A DNA stretch of 6,506 nt, taken from NCBI GenBank assembly GCA_031254955.1, contig JAIRTK010000289.1, positions 1 to 6,506 of the forward strand. Direction: 5' to 3'. The notes under the pieces were generated by a model. It was not told the origin of the DNA. It made no database searches and saw only the letters and a list, made by a program, of their open reading frames with translations. Position numbers and translations under genes: made by a program. Numbering within the stretch: the stretch's first letter is position 1; each line of letters starts with the position of its first letter. This document shows, piece after piece, positions 5,136 through 6,506 of this stretch. The stretch comes from Opitutaceae bacterium (GTDB taxonomy: Bacteria > Verrucomicrobiota > Verrucomicrobiia > Opitutales > Opitutaceae).

Positions 5136-6438
5136 CATCCCCCCCTCCCCCCGCCTGCTCTCCCGCCGCGCCTTTTTGGGCGACTGCGCCGCGCTCTCCG
5201 CCATCCCGCTGCTCGCCAGCCTGCCCGCAAACGCCTTTGCCGCCGGCTCCGACCGCCTGAAAATCGGCCTCGTCGGCTGCGGCGGACGCGGCATCGGCGC
5301 GGTCCGCGACTGCATCGCCGCCGACCCCGCCGTGCAACTCTGGGCGCTCGGCGACCTCTTCGCCGACCGCGTCGCAGCCGCGCGCGACCACTTCACCAAA
5401 GGCCAGCCCGGCAACCGCCCGCGCCCGCCGCTCGACGCGGACCGCAACGCCGTCACCGACGAACGCTGCTTCACCGGCTTCGACGCCTACAAAGGCGTGA
5501 TCAACTCCGGCATCGACCTCGTCCTCCTCGCCGCGCCGCCCGGCTTCCGCCCCCCGCACCTCGAAGCCGCGATCGAAAAAGGCGTGCACGTCTTTGCCGA
5601 AAAACCCGTGGCCGTCGATCCCGCCGGCGTGCGCCGCGTCATCGCCATCGGCGAACTCGCCGCGCGGAAAAAACTCGCCATCGTGGCCGGCACGCAACGC
5701 CGCCACGCCAACAACTACCAAGCGATCATGCGCCGCGTCCTCGACGGAGCCATCGGCGAGCTTACCGGCGGCCAGTGCTACTGGCTGGGCGGCGGCCTGT
5801 GGCACCGCGGACGCAAGCCCGAATGGACCGAAATGGAATACCAAATCCGCAACTGGTATTACTTCAACTGGCTGTGCGGCGACCACATCGTCGAACAGCA
5901 CGTGCACAACATCGACGTGATCAACTGGGCCTTCGGCGGCCCCCCGGTGAAAGCGCTCGGCATGGGCGGGCGCCAATGGCGCACCGGCCCGGAATACGGC
6001 GAAATCTGGGACCATTTCTCCGTCGAATTTGAATACGCCAACGGCGCGCGCGTGCAAAGCCTCTGCCGCCACACCAAAGGCGCCGCGCACCGCGTCGGCG
6101 AACGCCTCACCGGCACGCTCGGCAACGCCATGCCGGAACGCGCCATCACCGGACGGAACGCCTGGAAATTTGAAGACGAGTTGAACCGCCCGATGGTGCA
6201 GGAGCACATCGATCTGATTGCGAGCATCCGCGCCGGCGCGCCGCTCAACCACGCGCGCCGCATCGCCGAAAGCACGCTCACCGCCATCCTCGGCCGCATG
6301 TCCGCCTACACCGGACGCGAGATCAAGTATGACTGGGTGCTTGAGCGCTCCCAGCTCGACCTCACGCCGCCCGCCTACGCCTTCGGCGCCGCCCCGCCCG
6401 TAACCATCCCCATCCCCGGCGAAACACCGCTGGTGTGA
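5107..6438 (+). CDS. Tat-exported Gfo/Idh/MocA-family NAD(P)-dependent oxidoreductase
   Basis: Protein of 443 residues. A twin-arginine signal, SRRAFLGD at 19-26, is followed by a hydrophobic Ala/Leu stretch and Ala-rich cleavage region at about 41-46, so a folded, cofactor-loaded enzyme is probably exported. The Rossmann motif GLVGCGGRG is at 54-62; EKPVAVDP at 165-172 holds the family's conserved Lys166; GTQRRH at 195-200 and GDHIVEQHVHNIDVINW at 258-274 provide likely active-site histidines. The rest fits the C-terminal substrate domain, and the length suits Tat-tagged members. With the secreted DUF1080 protein upstream, a role in oxidising glycosides to 3-keto forms is plausible but inferred. 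The start is ambiguous: ATG 5107 or ATG 5122, which differ by one MTQPA repeat and both leave the Tat signal intact. No Shine-Dalgarno is visible. The 461-bp repeat-filled gap to the DUF1080 gene means shared transcription is uncertain. Confidence 0.9.
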   Translation: MTQPAMTQPAIPPSPRLLSRRAFLGDCAALSAIPLLASLPANAFAAGSDRLKIGLVGCGGRGIGAVRDCIAADPAVQLWALGDLFADRVAAARDHFTKGQPGNRPRPPLDADRNAVTDERCFTGFDAYKGVINSGIDLVLLAAPPGFRPPHLEAAIEKGVHVFAEKPVAVDPAGVRRVIAIGELAARKKLAIVAGTQRRHANNYQAIMRRVLDGAIGELTGGQCYWLGGGLWHRGRKPEWTEMEYQIRNWYYFNWLCGDHIVEQHVHNIDVINWAFGGPPVKALGMGGRQWRTGPEYGEIWDHFSVEFEYANGARVQSLCRHTKGAAHRVGERLTGTLGNAMPERAITGRNAWKFEDELNRPMVQEHIDLIASIRAGAPLNHARRIAESTLTAILGRMSAYTGREIKYDWVLERSQLDLTPPAYAFGAAPPVTIPIPGETPLV

Positions 6439-6459
6439 CGCCACCGGCAAACCCAGCCA

Positions 6460-6479
6460 CCGCCGGCCAGCCCCGGCGG
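6460..6479 (+). terminator. GC hairpin after the oxidoreductase gene
   Basis: CCGCCGG at 6460-6466 pairs perfectly with CCGGCGG at 6473-6479 across six bases, 21 bp after the stop codon. No T tract follows, so a classical intrinsic terminator is not demonstrated. The remaining bases to 6506 are A/C-rich and show no gene. Confidence 0.35.
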
Positions 6480-6506
6480 CAAGCAAGCCACCACCGACAA
6501 ACCACC

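Overview
The window looks like accessory chromosome of a high-GC, free-living or gut-associated bacterium, most likely Verrucomicrobiota of the Opitutaceae type. That placement is an inference from three things: high GC, a DUF1080 protein next to a Tat-exported Gfo/Idh/MocA oxidoreductase under a GntR-headed sugar-sensing regulator, and intergenic space packed with small palindromic repeats. No rRNA, tRNA, CRISPR array, transposase or phage gene was seen.

Layout. Positions 1-778 hold no convincing gene; they carry three inverted pairs of GTAG-plus-hairpin (REP/REPIN-like) repeats, a short tandem array inside one pair, and an alternating-GC stretch. Positions 779-2119 (+) encode a nucleotide-sugar epimerase of the UDP-glucuronate 4-epimerase type, swollen by three low-complexity insertions. 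Positions 2120-2378 hold two more GTAG-hairpin elements and an 18-bp tandem repeat between convergent genes. Positions 2379-3548 (-) encode a transcription regulator with a GntR winged helix and a LacI-type sensor domain. Positions 3549-3871 are a divergent control region with a possible promoter, an 11-bp palindrome and a tandemly repeated A/C-rich leader. Positions 3872-4645 (+) encode a secreted DUF1080 (3-keto-disaccharide hydrolase-like) protein. Positions 4646-5106 are made largely of repeat families. Positions 5107-6438 (+) encode a Tat-exported Gfo/Idh/MocA oxidoreductase whose start codon sits inside a 15-bp tandem repeat. The last 68 bases hold a GC hairpin.

How the genes may work together. 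The regulator, DUF1080 protein and oxidoreductase form a plausible small module for extracytoplasmic processing of glycosides by oxidation to 3-keto sugars followed by glycosidic cleavage, controlled by a sugar-responsive regulator transcribed divergently. This is inferred from families and context; no substrate can be read from the sequence. The epimerase is convergent and separated by repeats, so it is probably a separate unit for surface polysaccharide precursor supply.

The most notable signals are the shared architecture of several unrelated hairpin repeats (a GTAG foot and outward-facing inverted pairs), the low-complexity insertions in the epimerase, the start-codon-bearing tandem repeat, the lack of Shine-Dalgarno sequences at all four genes, and a strong strand asymmetry in base composition from about 2380 onward.
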